A DNA stretch of 64,000 nt from Candidatus Nomurabacteria bacterium (GTDB taxonomy: Bacteria > Patescibacteriota > Minisyncoccia > Phycocordibacterales > UBA10002). Each line of letters starts with the position of its first letter. Position 1 is the first letter of the stretch. Below the pieces are notes generated by a model. That model was not told the origin of the DNA. It saw nothing but the letters and a program-made list of their open reading frames with translations, and searched no databases. Of the stretch, positions 6,599 through 15,491 are shown in pieces. The translations under genes and the position numbers were made by a program. Location: the NCBI GenBank assembly GCA_943354745.1, contig CALRDB010000001.1, forward strand, positions 1-64,000. Direction: 5' to 3'.

Positions 6599-7511
6599 GA
6601 ACGCCATTATGCACATGGGGAAAAGAGAGTCTTCGAAACCACTTATTGGGTTTGTCGGACAAGGATTCATCGGCAAGAACTATGCCGATGATTTTGAGAA
6701 GCGCGGATTTACCGTGACGCGGTACGCCATGGAGGAACCGTACCGACAGAACAAGGAAAAAATTAAAGCGTGCGATATTGTCTTTATTGCGGTGCCGACT
6801 CCAACCACTACAGACGGGTATGACTACTCAATCATTGAAAAAGTGCTTCCGCTTATCGGCAAGGGAAAGATAGCGGTGATCAAATCGACGATGCTTCCGG
6901 GGACTACTGAAGAACTCCAAAAACTTTTTCCCGATATTTTTGTCTTTCATTCGCCGGAGTTTTTACGCGAAAAAACCGCTTCGTACGATGCGGCACATCC
7001 TGATCGAAACATCATTGGTGTTCCTGTCGAAAACAGCAAGACTCGTGATGCAGCGAAGAAGGTGCTCTCGGTCTTACCTAAGGCTCCGTTTGAGGCAGTA
7101 CTGTCCTCTGCTGAGGCCGAACTGGTGAAATATGGAGGGAATGATTTCTTCTATGTGAAAGTTGTCTACATCAATATGCTCTATGATGTAGCGAAAAAGC
7201 TTGGCTGTCGCTGGCAGCAGGTTCGTGATGCGATGATGGCCGATCCTCGTATTGGGCCTTCTCATATGGACCCGGTACACAAAAGCGGACATCTTACGGA
7301 CACTGATGAAGGCGGGCGGGGAGCTGGAGGGCATTGCTTCATTAAAGATTTCGCCGCTTTCACGTTACTCTACGAAAAACTGGTCGGAGATAAAACAGGT
7401 ATTGATGTGCTGCATGCCTTTGTTGAAAAGAACAATGAGCTTCTACGAGCAAGTGGGAAAGACCTTGATTTGTTAGAAGGAGTATATGGAAAAAAAATGA
7501 AACGTTCGTAA
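6597..7511 (+). CDS. UDP-glucose/GDP-mannose dehydrogenase family, short form
   Basis: A nucleotide-sugar dehydrogenase that would oxidise C6 of a UDP- or GDP-hexose to a uronic acid using NAD. GFVGQGFIGKNYADDF is the NAD-binding loop; CDIVFIAVPTPTT, AVIKSTMLPGTT and HSPEFLREKTA follow the family; GAGGHCFIKD holds the catalytic Cys (about residue 247). At 304 residues it ends soon after the central domain, so the usual C-terminal UDP-binding Rossmann domain is largely absent, as in some short relatives. The start is uncertain: MNAIMHMGK offers three Met codons, and a promoter -10 overlapping the first favours codon 5 or 7. Its product could feed the UDP-glucuronate-decarboxylase-like enzyme at 24022. 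Confidence 0.82.
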   Translation: MNAIMHMGKRESSKPLIGFVGQGFIGKNYADDFEKRGFTVTRYAMEEPYRQNKEKIKACDIVFIAVPTPTTTDGYDYSIIEKVLPLIGKGKIAVIKSTMLPGTTEELQKLFPDIFVFHSPEFLREKTASYDAAHPDRNIIGVPVENSKTRDAAKKVLSVLPKAPFEAVLSSAEAELVKYGGNDFFYVKVVYINMLYDVAKKLGCRWQQVRDAMMADPRIGPSHMDPVHKSGHLTDTDEGGRGAGGHCFIKDFAAFTLLYEKLVGDKTGIDVLHAFVEKNNELLRASGKDLDLLEGVYGKKMKRS

Positions 7512-7524
7512 TTACCAAGTCTCA

Positions 7525-7585
7525 ATTATCAATTTTCAATCAATTTTTTAATTCCTTACTTTTGAATCTCATAATTAGGAATTCT
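7525..7585. other. AT-rich intergenic repeat (CAATTATCAATTTTCAAT type)
   Basis: The gap before the GtrA-like gene is made of short variants of CAATTT/CAATTA and TAATTAGGAATT. Related words (AATTAGGAATT, TTAGGAATTAG) recur at 34918-34975. No gene is seen in it. Confidence 0.35.
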
Positions 7586-7608
7586 TTGAAAAGTGAAGAT
7601 TTATTTTT

Positions 7609-8085
7609 ATGATCCATTTACTGCGAACGTGGGAGGAAAAGTGTTTTAAAATATGTGATCGATACATACCTCGGTTTGCGCCACATCTCCGTAAACGGGC
7701 ACGATTTTTTCGGTATCTCGTCGCCGGAGGGACAGCAGCTTCGGTTGATTTCTTTTTTCTCTACACGTTTACCGAGAAGGTCGGATTACACTATCTCGTC
7801 TCGGCGGCTCTTGCCTTTGTGGCAGCATTTTGTGTGAGTTTCTTATTGCAAAAATTCTGGACGTTTCAAGACGACTCTATAGAGCGTGTTCATACGCAGG
7901 TCGCGCTGTACTTTATATTTGCTCTTATGAATCTTGGTATTAATACAGCACTCATGTACCTCTTTGTCGATGTTATGGAAATCTGGTATATGGGAGCGCA
8001 GTTCCTTGCTTCTGGTCTCATAGCCTTTGAAAGTTTCTTTATTGGTCGCTACTTCATCTTTACTAATAAGACAAGTACGACATAG
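7609..8085 (+). CDS. GtrA-like membrane protein
   Basis: This 158-residue integral membrane protein has four predicted hydrophobic segments (around residues 34-54, 62-82, 97-116 and 125-145). RYLVAGGTAASVDFFFLYTF, the loop SFLLQKFWTFQD and the end GRYFIFTNK are the hallmarks of the GtrA/DPMS3 family. GtrA proteins help move polyprenyl-phosphate-linked sugars across the membrane or regulate polyprenyl-phosphate sugar synthases. A matching DPM1/GtrB-type GT2 is encoded at 16355. It is followed by a GT4 gene after 48 bp. The N-terminal 30 residues are basic and probably cytoplasmic. Confidence 0.85.
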   Translation: MIHLLRTWEEKCFKICDRYIPRFAPHLRKRARFFRYLVAGGTAASVDFFFLYTFTEKVGLHYLVSAALAFVAAFCVSFLLQKFWTFQDDSIERVHTQVALYFIFALMNLGINTALMYLFVDVMEIWYMGAQFLASGLIAFESFFIGRYFIFTNKTSTT

Positions 8086-8133
8086 GACTTTGCTGTTTCG
8101 TATTCTCGTTTTGGTTTTGAAGCTTACTCCGGT

Positions 8134-9159
8134 ATGAAATTACTTATTGTTACGCAAAAAGTCGACGCAACCGACAGCAACCTCGGGTTCTTTATCCGTT
8201 GGCTTGAAGTATTTTCAAAAAGTGCTGAGATTGTAGTTATTGCAAACGAAGTGGGTTCTCACTCACTTCCATCTTCCGTACGTGTGTACTCGTTAGGAAA
8301 AGAGACAGGGGCGTCGCGCTTCGCAAAACTGATACGGTATCAGCGGCTTCTCCTTAAGATTCTTCCGTCCGTGGACGGTGTCTTTTTTCATATGTGCCCA
8401 GAGTACGCGATTGCGGCTCATGTACTTCCCCGGCTTTTAGGTAAGCGAACCGCGATCTGGTATGTGCATAAGAGTGTTCATCTTCCACTGCGGATTGCAG
8501 AGAAATTAGTCCAGAAAGTATTCACCGCATCGAAGGAAAGCTTTCGACTTCAAAGCTCTAAAGTCGCTATCGTCGGTCACGGGATCGATACTGAGCTTTT
8601 TTCCGGTACACAAGAAAATGGAAATGCTTTACGTCTGTTGTCGGTAAGTCGCATTTCTCCGGTGAAGGATCTCCGCACGTTACTCATTGGATTCTTTAAA
8701 TTGCAAAAGAAATTTGTTGACGCTACGTTGTCTCTTGTCGGAGTACCGGTCACCGCACAGGATGCTTCCTATCAAGGAGAACTTGAGCGAGCTATACAGA
8801 CGCATGGCCTTGGTACGAAAGCGCACTTCTTAGGGAAAAGACTCTATACCGATCTCCCGTTGCTTTATCATGCACACACGGTATTTGTACATGCGAGTCG
8901 GACGGGGAGTTTGGACAAAGCCGTGCTTGAGGCACTTGCGGCAGGGCTTATTGTGGTGACCTCAAGTGAGGCTTTTACCGCTGACATTCCTGGGGTAAAG
9001 AAGTTTCGGGAGGGTGACGCCTCGCAGCTTGCTGAGGTGCTCGTCGAAGCCTCTAGTAGCGGGAAAGTCGTATATAATGAAGAGGGAAGAGAGTGGGTAG
9101 AAAAACATCATAGCCTTACGAAACTCGTCAAAAAGATACTCGCATTTTATACAAAATAA
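8134..9159 (+). CDS. Glycosyltransferase family 4
   Basis: A 341-residue GT-B enzyme starting MKLLIVTQKVDATDSNLGFF. The N-terminal half lacks the usual GG loop, and GFFIRWLEVFSK takes its place. VAIVGHGIDTELF, RLLSVSRISPVKDLRTLLIGF and FVHASRTGSLDKAVLEALAAGLIVVTSSEAF give the C-terminal donor half; the first Glu of E-x7-E appears replaced in SRTGSLDKAVLE, leaving one Glu. It could transfer a hexose in the cytoplasm, but the substrate is unknown. No good ribosome binding site is visible; the gene follows the GtrA-like gene by 48 bp and probably shares its transcript. Confidence 0.83.
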   Translation: MKLLIVTQKVDATDSNLGFFIRWLEVFSKSAEIVVIANEVGSHSLPSSVRVYSLGKETGASRFAKLIRYQRLLLKILPSVDGVFFHMCPEYAIAAHVLPRLLGKRTAIWYVHKSVHLPLRIAEKLVQKVFTASKESFRLQSSKVAIVGHGIDTELFSGTQENGNALRLLSVSRISPVKDLRTLLIGFFKLQKKFVDATLSLVGVPVTAQDASYQGELERAIQTHGLGTKAHFLGKRLYTDLPLLYHAHTVFVHASRTGSLDKAVLEALAAGLIVVTSSEAFTADIPGVKKFREGDASQLAEVLVEASSSGKVVYNEEGREWVEKHHSLTKLVKKILAFYTK

Positions 9160-9181
9160 TTTTTATGAACTAGTTTTTACT

Positions 9182-9871
9182 ATGTTTGAAATAGTACCGT
9201 ACAAACCGACTCTAAGGGGTGTTCTTGTGGAAGCTTTACACGGAAAAGCTGTCACAAGGACGCTCACCAACATGTTTTGGCGTGGTCGCGTTCGACTTGC
9301 CGGCAATGTCCTTGATATCGGCGGAGGCAGTCAAGGAAGTCATTATCGCTTTTTGGAACGAGACCAAACAACGGTACTCAAGGTCGCGGATATCGTCTCG
9401 CGCAACGGTACCGATTTTGTGCTTGATATCACCAAAGAAAGAGTTCCACTCTCCGACGGTTCGCAAGAGTTTGTACTCATGTTCAATATTCTTGAACATC
9501 TTTTTGAACACGGAACAGTACTCGATGAAGTAAGACGACTTCTCGCTCCGGGAGGGAAGTTTGTTGGTACCATTCCATTCTTGGTAAATGTGCATCCTGA
9601 TCCTCATGACTATGTACGCTTTACCAAAGAAGCGCTTGAACGCATTTTTACTGAACATGGTTTTTCGATAACGGTAATTGAGCCGATCGGGAAAGGGCCT
9701 TTTCTTGCAGGATATGAACAGCTGGACATGCTCATACATCCATGGATGCATCTTGTATTTGTTCCGGTCATTTGGTGCCTTGATAGTCTGCTTTCCCTGC
9801 TCAGGCCGAAGAGAAACTTCACTGCTCAATTTCCTCTGGCATACAACTTCATTGTTGAAAAAAGGGTTTAA
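9182..9871 (+). CDS. Class I SAM-dependent methyltransferase
   Basis: A 229-residue methyltransferase of the type 11 group. VLDIGGGSQGS (about residue 43) binds SAM, FVLMFNILEHLFEHGTVLDEV is motif post-I/II and LLAPGGKFVGTIPF is motif III. PHDYVRFTKEALERIF is typical of family members in polysaccharide clusters that methylate sugars. The end (IHPWMHLVFVPVIWCLDSLLSLL) is hydrophobic and may touch the membrane. It sits 6 bp before the asparagine-synthetase-like gene. The target hydroxyl is unknown. Confidence 0.85.
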   Translation: MFEIVPYKPTLRGVLVEALHGKAVTRTLTNMFWRGRVRLAGNVLDIGGGSQGSHYRFLERDQTTVLKVADIVSRNGTDFVLDITKERVPLSDGSQEFVLMFNILEHLFEHGTVLDEVRRLLAPGGKFVGTIPFLVNVHPDPHDYVRFTKEALERIFTEHGFSITVIEPIGKGPFLAGYEQLDMLIHPWMHLVFVPVIWCLDSLLSLLRPKRNFTAQFPLAYNFIVEKRV

Positions 9872-9877
9872 TATCAT

Positions 9878-11773
9878 ATGTGTTCAATCAACGGTTTTAC
9901 ATGGAAAGATACGGAGCTCATTACGAGAATGAACTCGGTTACGGCACACAGGGGTCCTGATGGAACGGGTGTGTTTACTGACCAAGGTGTCTCTTTAGGT
10001 CACAATCGTCTTGCCATCATCGACCTTACGCCGACTGGAGCACAGCCGATGACTACAAGTGATGGGCGCTATACGGTTGTCTTTAATGGCGAAATCTATA
10101 ATTTTAAGGAGCTCAGAAGTGAACTCGAGCCACACTTTCAATTTCGTTCTACGAGTGATACCGAAGTTATCTTATACGCCTACGCGAAATATGGGGCGGA
10201 ATGTGTGAAAAAGTTCAATGGAATTTTCGCGTTTGCCATTTGGGACGCACAAACGAAAGAATTATGTTTGGCACGCGATCAGAGTGGGGTAAAACCCCTT
10301 TACTATTTTTGGGACCCTTTGACGGGGTCAGGGCAACCACGACTCATTTTTTCTTCCGAAATAAAGGCCATTCTTGAACATGACATAGTGCGTGGAGTTG
10401 ATAGTGATGCTTTCGCTCTTTATATGCGGATGCTCTATGTTCCGGAACCGTATACGATGTTTCAAAATGTTAAAAAACTTCCCCCCGCACACTATCTACT
10501 ATTTCGCGATGCGAAACTTTCTTTAAGAAAATATTGGGAAGTCTCTGATTTTTCTGATATCTCGTCAAGGGAAGAAGCTCTACAGGGTATTCGTTCACTT
10601 TTTGACGATTCGGTGAAAAGGCAGCTTGTATCCGATCGGCCAGTGGGAGTGTTCCTTAGTGGGGGATTCGATTCGAGTGCCATACTAGGTGCCGTAACAA
10701 AACACACTTCGAGCAAAGTCAAAACCTACTCCGTTGGCTTCGATGTCGATGTGCAGCGAGAGAAATTCAACGCGGATTTTGCGCTTGCAGAAAAAACTGC
10801 GAATCATTATCACACAGACCACCGTACGCTTATGATTTCAGGGAAAGATATCGTAAATGAGCTTCCCAAAATCGCGTGGCATCTCGATGAGCCTAATGCT
10901 AATCCGACCGCGGGCGCCATCTATTTTCTTTCGCGCTTAGCTAAGAAAGATGTCGCTGTCGTGTTGGGAGGTGACGGTGCGGATGAACTCTTTGGGGGAT
11001 ATCGGCGCTACGCACTTTCTCGTGTCATTCGGCGTTTCGGAAAACTCCCGAGTACGATACGTCACTCCATTATGTATCTTCTCCGGCAAGGGAAACGAGC
11101 GGAGATAATCGAGAAGTTCTCTTTGAATAATCCTACCGATCTCTTTCTTTCATTTCTTTCTCAAAAAGAGACCGAAGTCTCTGCTGTGATCCGAAAGGAT
11201 ATGCAAACAAATCTCTTGCCGAAAAAACATTTTTCACGTTATTTTACTTCTGCAGATTTCTTAGACGATTTTGAAAAGAAATTTATGAATGTGGATCGTC
11301 AGAGTTGGCTTACCGACGAGTCACTTCTCCGGAGCGATAAAATGACCATGGCTTTTGGGCTTGAAGAGCGAGTTCCAATTCTCGATTACCGATTGGTCGA
11401 ACTTTCGGCGCGTATCCCAACAAAGTGGAAGATGACGCACTCCGGTTTACGTTCCGATTCGTTTAAAGGGAAAGATATTTGGCGCGAAGCGATATCGGAG
11501 TATCTTCCGCGGCATGTTCTACGCGAACCTAAGCGAGGATGGTTCACGCCGATGGCAAAATGGCTTCGCACAGACCTTAGGAGTCATGTCTCTGAGATTC
11601 TTTCTTCCGCCCATCTTAACCCTGATTTCTTTAACGCAAAGGAAGTTCAAAGAATGTGGCAAGACCATCTAGAGGGTAAGAGGTATAACCTGAATCTCAT
11701 TTGGGCTATCGTCATGTGGCAGTTGTGGTACGATACCTTTATAAAAAATAATGATACAGGGAAAAAACTATGA
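9878..11773 (+). CDS. asnB: Asparagine synthase (glutamine-hydrolysing)-like amidotransferase
   Basis: This 631-residue enzyme has an N-terminal Ntn glutaminase domain whose nucleophile is Cys2 after Met removal (MCSINGF), with HRGPDG, NGEIYNF and RDQSGVKPLYY, and a C-terminal ATP-dependent synthetase domain with the PP-loop VFLSGGFDSSA near residue 262 and LGGDGADELFGGY. Both active sites look intact. Canonical members make asparagine; relatives in glycan clusters amidate uronic acids or other carboxylated sugars. The neighbours (methyltransferases on both sides, 4-bp overlap with the next gene) favour a glycan role, but free asparagine synthesis remains possible. Confidence 0.92.
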   Translation: MCSINGFTWKDTELITRMNSVTAHRGPDGTGVFTDQGVSLGHNRLAIIDLTPTGAQPMTTSDGRYTVVFNGEIYNFKELRSELEPHFQFRSTSDTEVILYAYAKYGAECVKKFNGIFAFAIWDAQTKELCLARDQSGVKPLYYFWDPLTGSGQPRLIFSSEIKAILEHDIVRGVDSDAFALYMRMLYVPEPYTMFQNVKKLPPAHYLLFRDAKLSLRKYWEVSDFSDISSREEALQGIRSLFDDSVKRQLVSDRPVGVFLSGGFDSSAILGAVTKHTSSKVKTYSVGFDVDVQREKFNADFALAEKTANHYHTDHRTLMISGKDIVNELPKIAWHLDEPNANPTAGAIYFLSRLAKKDVAVVLGGDGADELFGGYRRYALSRVIRRFGKLPSTIRHSIMYLLRQGKRAEIIEKFSLNNPTDLFLSFLSQKETEVSAVIRKDMQTNLLPKKHFSRYFTSADFLDDFEKKFMNVDRQSWLTDESLLRSDKMTMAFGLEERVPILDYRLVELSARIPTKWKMTHSGLRSDSFKGKDIWREAISEYLPRHVLREPKRGWFTPMAKWLRTDLRSHVSEILSSAHLNPDFFNAKEVQRMWQDHLEGKRYNLNLIWAIVMWQLWYDTFIKNNDTGKKL

Positions 11774-12627
11774 AATTTCGAGAAGGTAAGAGTGTCGAAC
11801 TCACAGGAAAAGTGAAGGAGTGGTGGGACAAAAATCCATTTACGTATCTTATGGATAATAAGCAAATCACTCCAGATTGGGCGTTTTTTCGCAATATAGA
11901 TCGAAAAATCATCAAATGGATGCCCTGGGCGCAGAAAGGGTATCCGCTTCTTTCGAACGTAATTGACTACGGAGCTCTCAAGGGTAAGAAAGTACTTGAT
12001 ATTGCGGTGGGTACCGGATGGAGCACCGAGCAATTTGTCCGTAGTGGTGCCGAGGTAACTGCGGTCGATCTTACTCCAGCGGCCGTGGAACTTACTAAGA
12101 AACGACTGGCGCTGTACAATCTGTCCGCTACTGTTCAGGTAGCCGATGCGCAGCAGTTGCCGTTTCCCGACAACACCTTCGATTTCGTACTTGCGTTTGG
12201 TTGTCTCATGCATATGCCTGATACGAAGAAGGCAATCGATGAGATTTGGAGAGTGTTGAAGCCGGGAGGACGTGCTTCTGCGATGATGTACTACAAACAT
12301 TCACTCCATTGGTGGTACTACATCTTTTTCGGGAAGGGGATAGTGCGGGGGAAATTGTTTTCAATGAGTGTGCAAGAACTCTCCAATCGCTATACCGACG
12401 GCGCATACGAAGAAGGGAATCAACTCACGAAGTTTTACAGCAAGAAGGAAATTAGAAAGCTGTTTTCTCAATTTCCCACCATATGTATACGAGTGTTTGA
12501 TGTGGCAACGCCAATTAATCATCTCCCGCACCGATTCTTTCCATTGGGGATGCTTATTCCGCCTCCAATAAAGAGATGGCTCACCACTAAGGTGGGGCAG
12601 ACACTTTGGATCGATGTACAAAAATGA
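11770..12627 (+). CDS. Class I SAM-dependent methyltransferase
   Basis: A 285-residue methyltransferase 11 family protein. The N-terminus VKEWWDKNPFTYLMDN is common in glycan-cluster methyltransferases. VLDIAVGTGWSTEQFV (about residues 76-90) binds SAM, TAVDLTPAAVELTKKRL is motif I', FDFVLAFGCLMHMPDTKKAIDEI is motif II and VLKPGGRASAMMYY motif III. A long C-terminal extension with HSLHWWYYIFFGKGI is likely substrate binding. It overlaps the previous gene by an ATGA and the next by another ATGA, so the three genes are translationally coupled. Substrate unknown. Confidence 0.87.
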   Translation: MKFREGKSVELTGKVKEWWDKNPFTYLMDNKQITPDWAFFRNIDRKIIKWMPWAQKGYPLLSNVIDYGALKGKKVLDIAVGTGWSTEQFVRSGAEVTAVDLTPAAVELTKKRLALYNLSATVQVADAQQLPFPDNTFDFVLAFGCLMHMPDTKKAIDEIWRVLKPGGRASAMMYYKHSLHWWYYIFFGKGIVRGKLFSMSVQELSNRYTDGAYEEGNQLTKFYSKKEIRKLFSQFPTICIRVFDVATPINHLPHRFFPLGMLIPPPIKRWLTTKVGQTLWIDVQK

Positions 12628-13712
12628 GCACGACCAAAGTCTATATCATCGATACAAAAGACGTTCCGGAGTGGCTCCCTCTTTCGCTTGTCTTTTGGCC
12701 GAATTACCGTTTTGAGATTCCGGAAAAACGTCTCTTTCTTAAGGAGATTATGGCTCCGTATACGAAGCCTTTTCTCGATATCGTTTCAGATATCGAGGAA
12801 GCTGATTTTATCGCCGTGCCGGTCGATTATTTTTTCGTCTTGGAGCACGCACCGGAATATCTCGCACGAGTGTATACTTTCGCGAAGGAATTAGGGAAGA
12901 AAGTACTTCTTTTTGATTATACTGACTATGTTGACCGCGTACCAAAACTCCCTGCCCACGCGGTACTTTTTCGAGTGTCGGTGTATCGACACCATAAACA
13001 ACCGAGTGAAATTGTAATGCCGTATTTTGTTGAAGATTTGGGTACGAACTATGCTATAACACCGAAAGAGCGAGGGTCCTCTCTTATTGTGGGATACTGC
13101 GGACAAGCGCGGTTTGGAAGTATCGCAAAGAAATGGAAGGCCGTCGCAAAACGGATAGCTCAATCAATTCTTTTACGCCTCCGGCGTGATGTAAGACCGG
13201 CCGTGCATATCCGAGGTATCTTCTGGAGAAATCAAGTCATACGCGCTCTACGGAAAGGCGGAACCGAATGCCGAATCATTGAGCGCGCATTCTATTCTCT
13301 GCACCAATCTGGGGTAGTGGCTGATCCGAAAGATATTCGGCGAGACTACGTGGAGAATTTAAAAGAATGTGATCTTGCTCTTTGCGTGCGTGGTGATGCA
13401 AATGCATCGCAACGCTTTTTTGAGGCACTTTCAGCTTCTCGTATTCCACTCCTTCTTGATACTGACGTTGTACTCCCTCTCGAGGGTGTCGTCAGTTATA
13501 CTGACTGTGTCGTTCGGATTCCTTTCGATGACATAAAGTGCATCTCACGACACGTTGATGTGTGGAGCAGTACACATGAATCTTCTGTGTTTGTGGAAAT
13601 GGAACAAAAAGCTCGCAAGACATACGAGAGTTTCCTCCGTCTGGACCAATATTTCGATCTTGTCTTTGATCGAGAACGAAGTCCTTATAAAACTATTCTT
13701 TATGACGCATAA
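12624..13712 (+). CDS. Exostosin-like putative glycosyltransferase
   Basis: Read from ATG 12624 (ATGA overlap with the preceding gene) the protein has 362 residues; a TTG six codons earlier is less likely. The C-terminal half contains LKECDLALCVRGDANASQRFFEALSAS and RIPLLLDTDVVLPLEG, matching the exostosin (GT47) pattern where a variant of C-x-R-G-x-x-x-x-S-x-R-F-F-E is followed by I-P-[VL] and L-P. The N-terminal half (VYIIDTKDVPEW..., ADFIAVPVDYFFVLE) also fits that family. Exostosins add glucuronic acid, xylose or related sugars, which suits the UDP-glucuronate/xylose enzymes in this window. The assignment is by motif; no signal peptide is seen, so it probably acts in the cytoplasm. Confidence 0.6.
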   Translation: MSTTKVYIIDTKDVPEWLPLSLVFWPNYRFEIPEKRLFLKEIMAPYTKPFLDIVSDIEEADFIAVPVDYFFVLEHAPEYLARVYTFAKELGKKVLLFDYTDYVDRVPKLPAHAVLFRVSVYRHHKQPSEIVMPYFVEDLGTNYAITPKERGSSLIVGYCGQARFGSIAKKWKAVAKRIAQSILLRLRRDVRPAVHIRGIFWRNQVIRALRKGGTECRIIERAFYSLHQSGVVADPKDIRRDYVENLKECDLALCVRGDANASQRFFEALSASRIPLLLDTDVVLPLEGVVSYTDCVVRIPFDDIKCISRHVDVWSSTHESSVFVEMEQKARKTYESFLRLDQYFDLVFDRERSPYKTILYDA

Positions 13713-14823
13713 CAAAATCTTCTACATCGCAAATGTCCGCCTTCCAACGGAGAAAGCCCATGGTATGCAGATCATGAAGTCTTGTGAAGCTTTTGCTCGT
13801 GCGGGTATGGACGTTGAGCTCGTTGTTCCTCGTAGAAGAAATCTCTTTGCCGATGATCCCTTTGAGTATTACACGGTAGAGAGAAATTTTACAATCACGC
13901 CGATCTTGGTAATTGATACCGTCCGTTTCGGACGTCTCGGATTTCTCGTTGAACTCTTTAGTTTTCTTATTGTAGCTCGGCTGTACCTGCGAGCTAAAGA
14001 CGCTATTGTGTACACAAGAGAGGAGGCAGTGGGTTTTTTCTTCAAGGATTTTGTTCTAGAGATGCATGCTATTCCTGAACACGTAGGCAACCTGCGTTTA
14101 TATCTTTGGAAGAAGGCAAAGGGACTTACGGTTCTTACGCGTTTCATAAAGGATAGGCTGGTACAAAGTGGTGTTTCTGAGCAACGAATCTTCATTTCTC
14201 CCGACGCGGTGGATTTACGTTTGTTTGATCTCCCACTTTCTAAAGAAGCAGCTCGGGAGAAATTGAGTCTTCCTTTAAATCGGAAGATTGTACTGTATGC
14301 CGGCAGTTTCTTTTTATACGACTGGAAAGGCGTGGACATACTCCTTGAGTCAGCAAAGCAGTTCGAAGAGCCTCACCTTTTTGTTTTAGTTGGGGGAAGT
14401 AAAGAGGAAGTGAATAAGGCAAGGGCAAGCTGGGGTAGAGACAATATTCTTTTTCTGGGTCACCAGCCACCTCGAACTATTCCTACGTATCTTAAGGCGG
14501 CAGACGTGCTTGTGATTCCTAATAAAAAGGGGTCAACTACTTCAGAGTACTATACCTCTCCTCTGAAACTCTTTGAGTATATGGCTTCAGGGAGACCTAT
14601 TATTGCTTCGAGGATCCCATCCTTAGAAGAGGTTGTTAGCGCTAAGGAGGTGTTGTTCTTTGAGCCAAATAATGTAGAGGACCTTGTGCTTGGTATTCGT
14701 CAGATTTTTCAAGATGAATCATTTGCTCAATCGCTCGCGTGTAGTGCTCGAAAACAGGTTGAGGGGTTTACTTGGGACATGCGTATGAAAAAAGTACTCG
14801 AGAAGATAATGCTGTTATGTTGA
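13702..14823 (+). CDS. Glycosyltransferase family 4
   Basis: The frame is open from 13555, but MTHNKIFYIANVRLPTEKAHGMQIMKSCEAF at 13702 is the natural N-terminus, giving 373 residues and an 11-bp overlap with the preceding gene. The N-terminal RLPTEKAHGMQ loop is typical for a subgroup of GT4. LTVLTRFIKDRLV, VLYAGSFFLYDWKGVDILLES, LFLGHQPPRTIPTYLKAADVLVIPN and SPLKLFEYMASGRPIIASRIPS with the E-Y-M core follow the family. Donor and acceptor unknown. Confidence 0.88.
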   Translation: MTHNKIFYIANVRLPTEKAHGMQIMKSCEAFARAGMDVELVVPRRRNLFADDPFEYYTVERNFTITPILVIDTVRFGRLGFLVELFSFLIVARLYLRAKDAIVYTREEAVGFFFKDFVLEMHAIPEHVGNLRLYLWKKAKGLTVLTRFIKDRLVQSGVSEQRIFISPDAVDLRLFDLPLSKEAAREKLSLPLNRKIVLYAGSFFLYDWKGVDILLESAKQFEEPHLFVLVGGSKEEVNKARASWGRDNILFLGHQPPRTIPTYLKAADVLVIPNKKGSTTSEYYTSPLKLFEYMASGRPIIASRIPSLEEVVSAKEVLFFEPNNVEDLVLGIRQIFQDESFAQSLACSARKQVEGFTWDMRMKKVLEKIMLLC

Positions 14824-14869
14824 ACCTCTTGGCTAAACAGTTTATAGTAGGATGACGTAGTATATCTAT

Positions 14870-15490
14870 ATGAAACCTTGGGATACATTTTTTAAAGAGC
14901 GGATGATGAGGATATTGAAAGAGAAGAAATCACTTATTGATATTGGTGGTGGTTTACGCATTTCGAGGGAAAAGGGAAATCGTTTTGAACCTAGAAATGC
15001 GTGGATTATCGAAACGATTCAAGCTAATAAAATCGAGTACAAAATTCTTGATCCGGTACCGGATTATGCTCCTGATATCGTGGGTGATATTCATAATCTG
15101 CCTTTTTTAGATGCGTCGCAGGAAGCAATTGCCTGTATTGCTGTACTCGAGCATGTCACCGACCCATTTAAGGCACGAGACGAAATGTTTCGTGTTCTCC
15201 AGTCTGGCGGAATGTGTATTATCTATGTCCCGTTCCTCTACTATTTTCATGCCGAGAAAGGATATTACGGTGATTATTGGCGGTTCACCAAAGAAGGATT
15301 AGCTCTCATGTTTAAGAATTTTTCCTCGGTTGAAATACAAGCCGTTCGTGGGGCCATCGGTACACTCATACGACTTACACCACTCGGGCGGTATCGATGG
15401 GTGGAACAGTTTGCCTACTATCTTGACCTTCTTTTTCATAAGATTTCAAGTAATCAGGTGAGTGGCTACTCTGTTTTCTTGATCAAATAA
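14870..15490 (+). CDS. Class I SAM-dependent methyltransferase
   Basis: A 206-residue methyltransferase with LIDIGGGLRIS at residues 21-31, the SAM loop unusually close to the N-terminus. YKILDPVPDYAPDIVGDIHNLPF, AIACIAVLEHVTDPFKARDEMFRVLQSGGMCIIYVPF and YGDYWRFTKEGLALMFKNF are typical of glycan-cluster family members. A -10 box TAGTAT (14858-14863) lies 6 nt before the ATG with only a weak -35, so a leaderless start is possible. It is followed 1 bp later by an SDR gene. Confidence 0.85.
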   Translation: MKPWDTFFKERMMRILKEKKSLIDIGGGLRISREKGNRFEPRNAWIIETIQANKIEYKILDPVPDYAPDIVGDIHNLPFLDASQEAIACIAVLEHVTDPFKARDEMFRVLQSGGMCIIYVPFLYYFHAEKGYYGDYWRFTKEGLALMFKNFSSVEIQAVRGAIGTLIRLTPLGRYRWVEQFAYYLDLLFHKISSNQVSGYSVFLIK

Positions 15491-15491
15491 G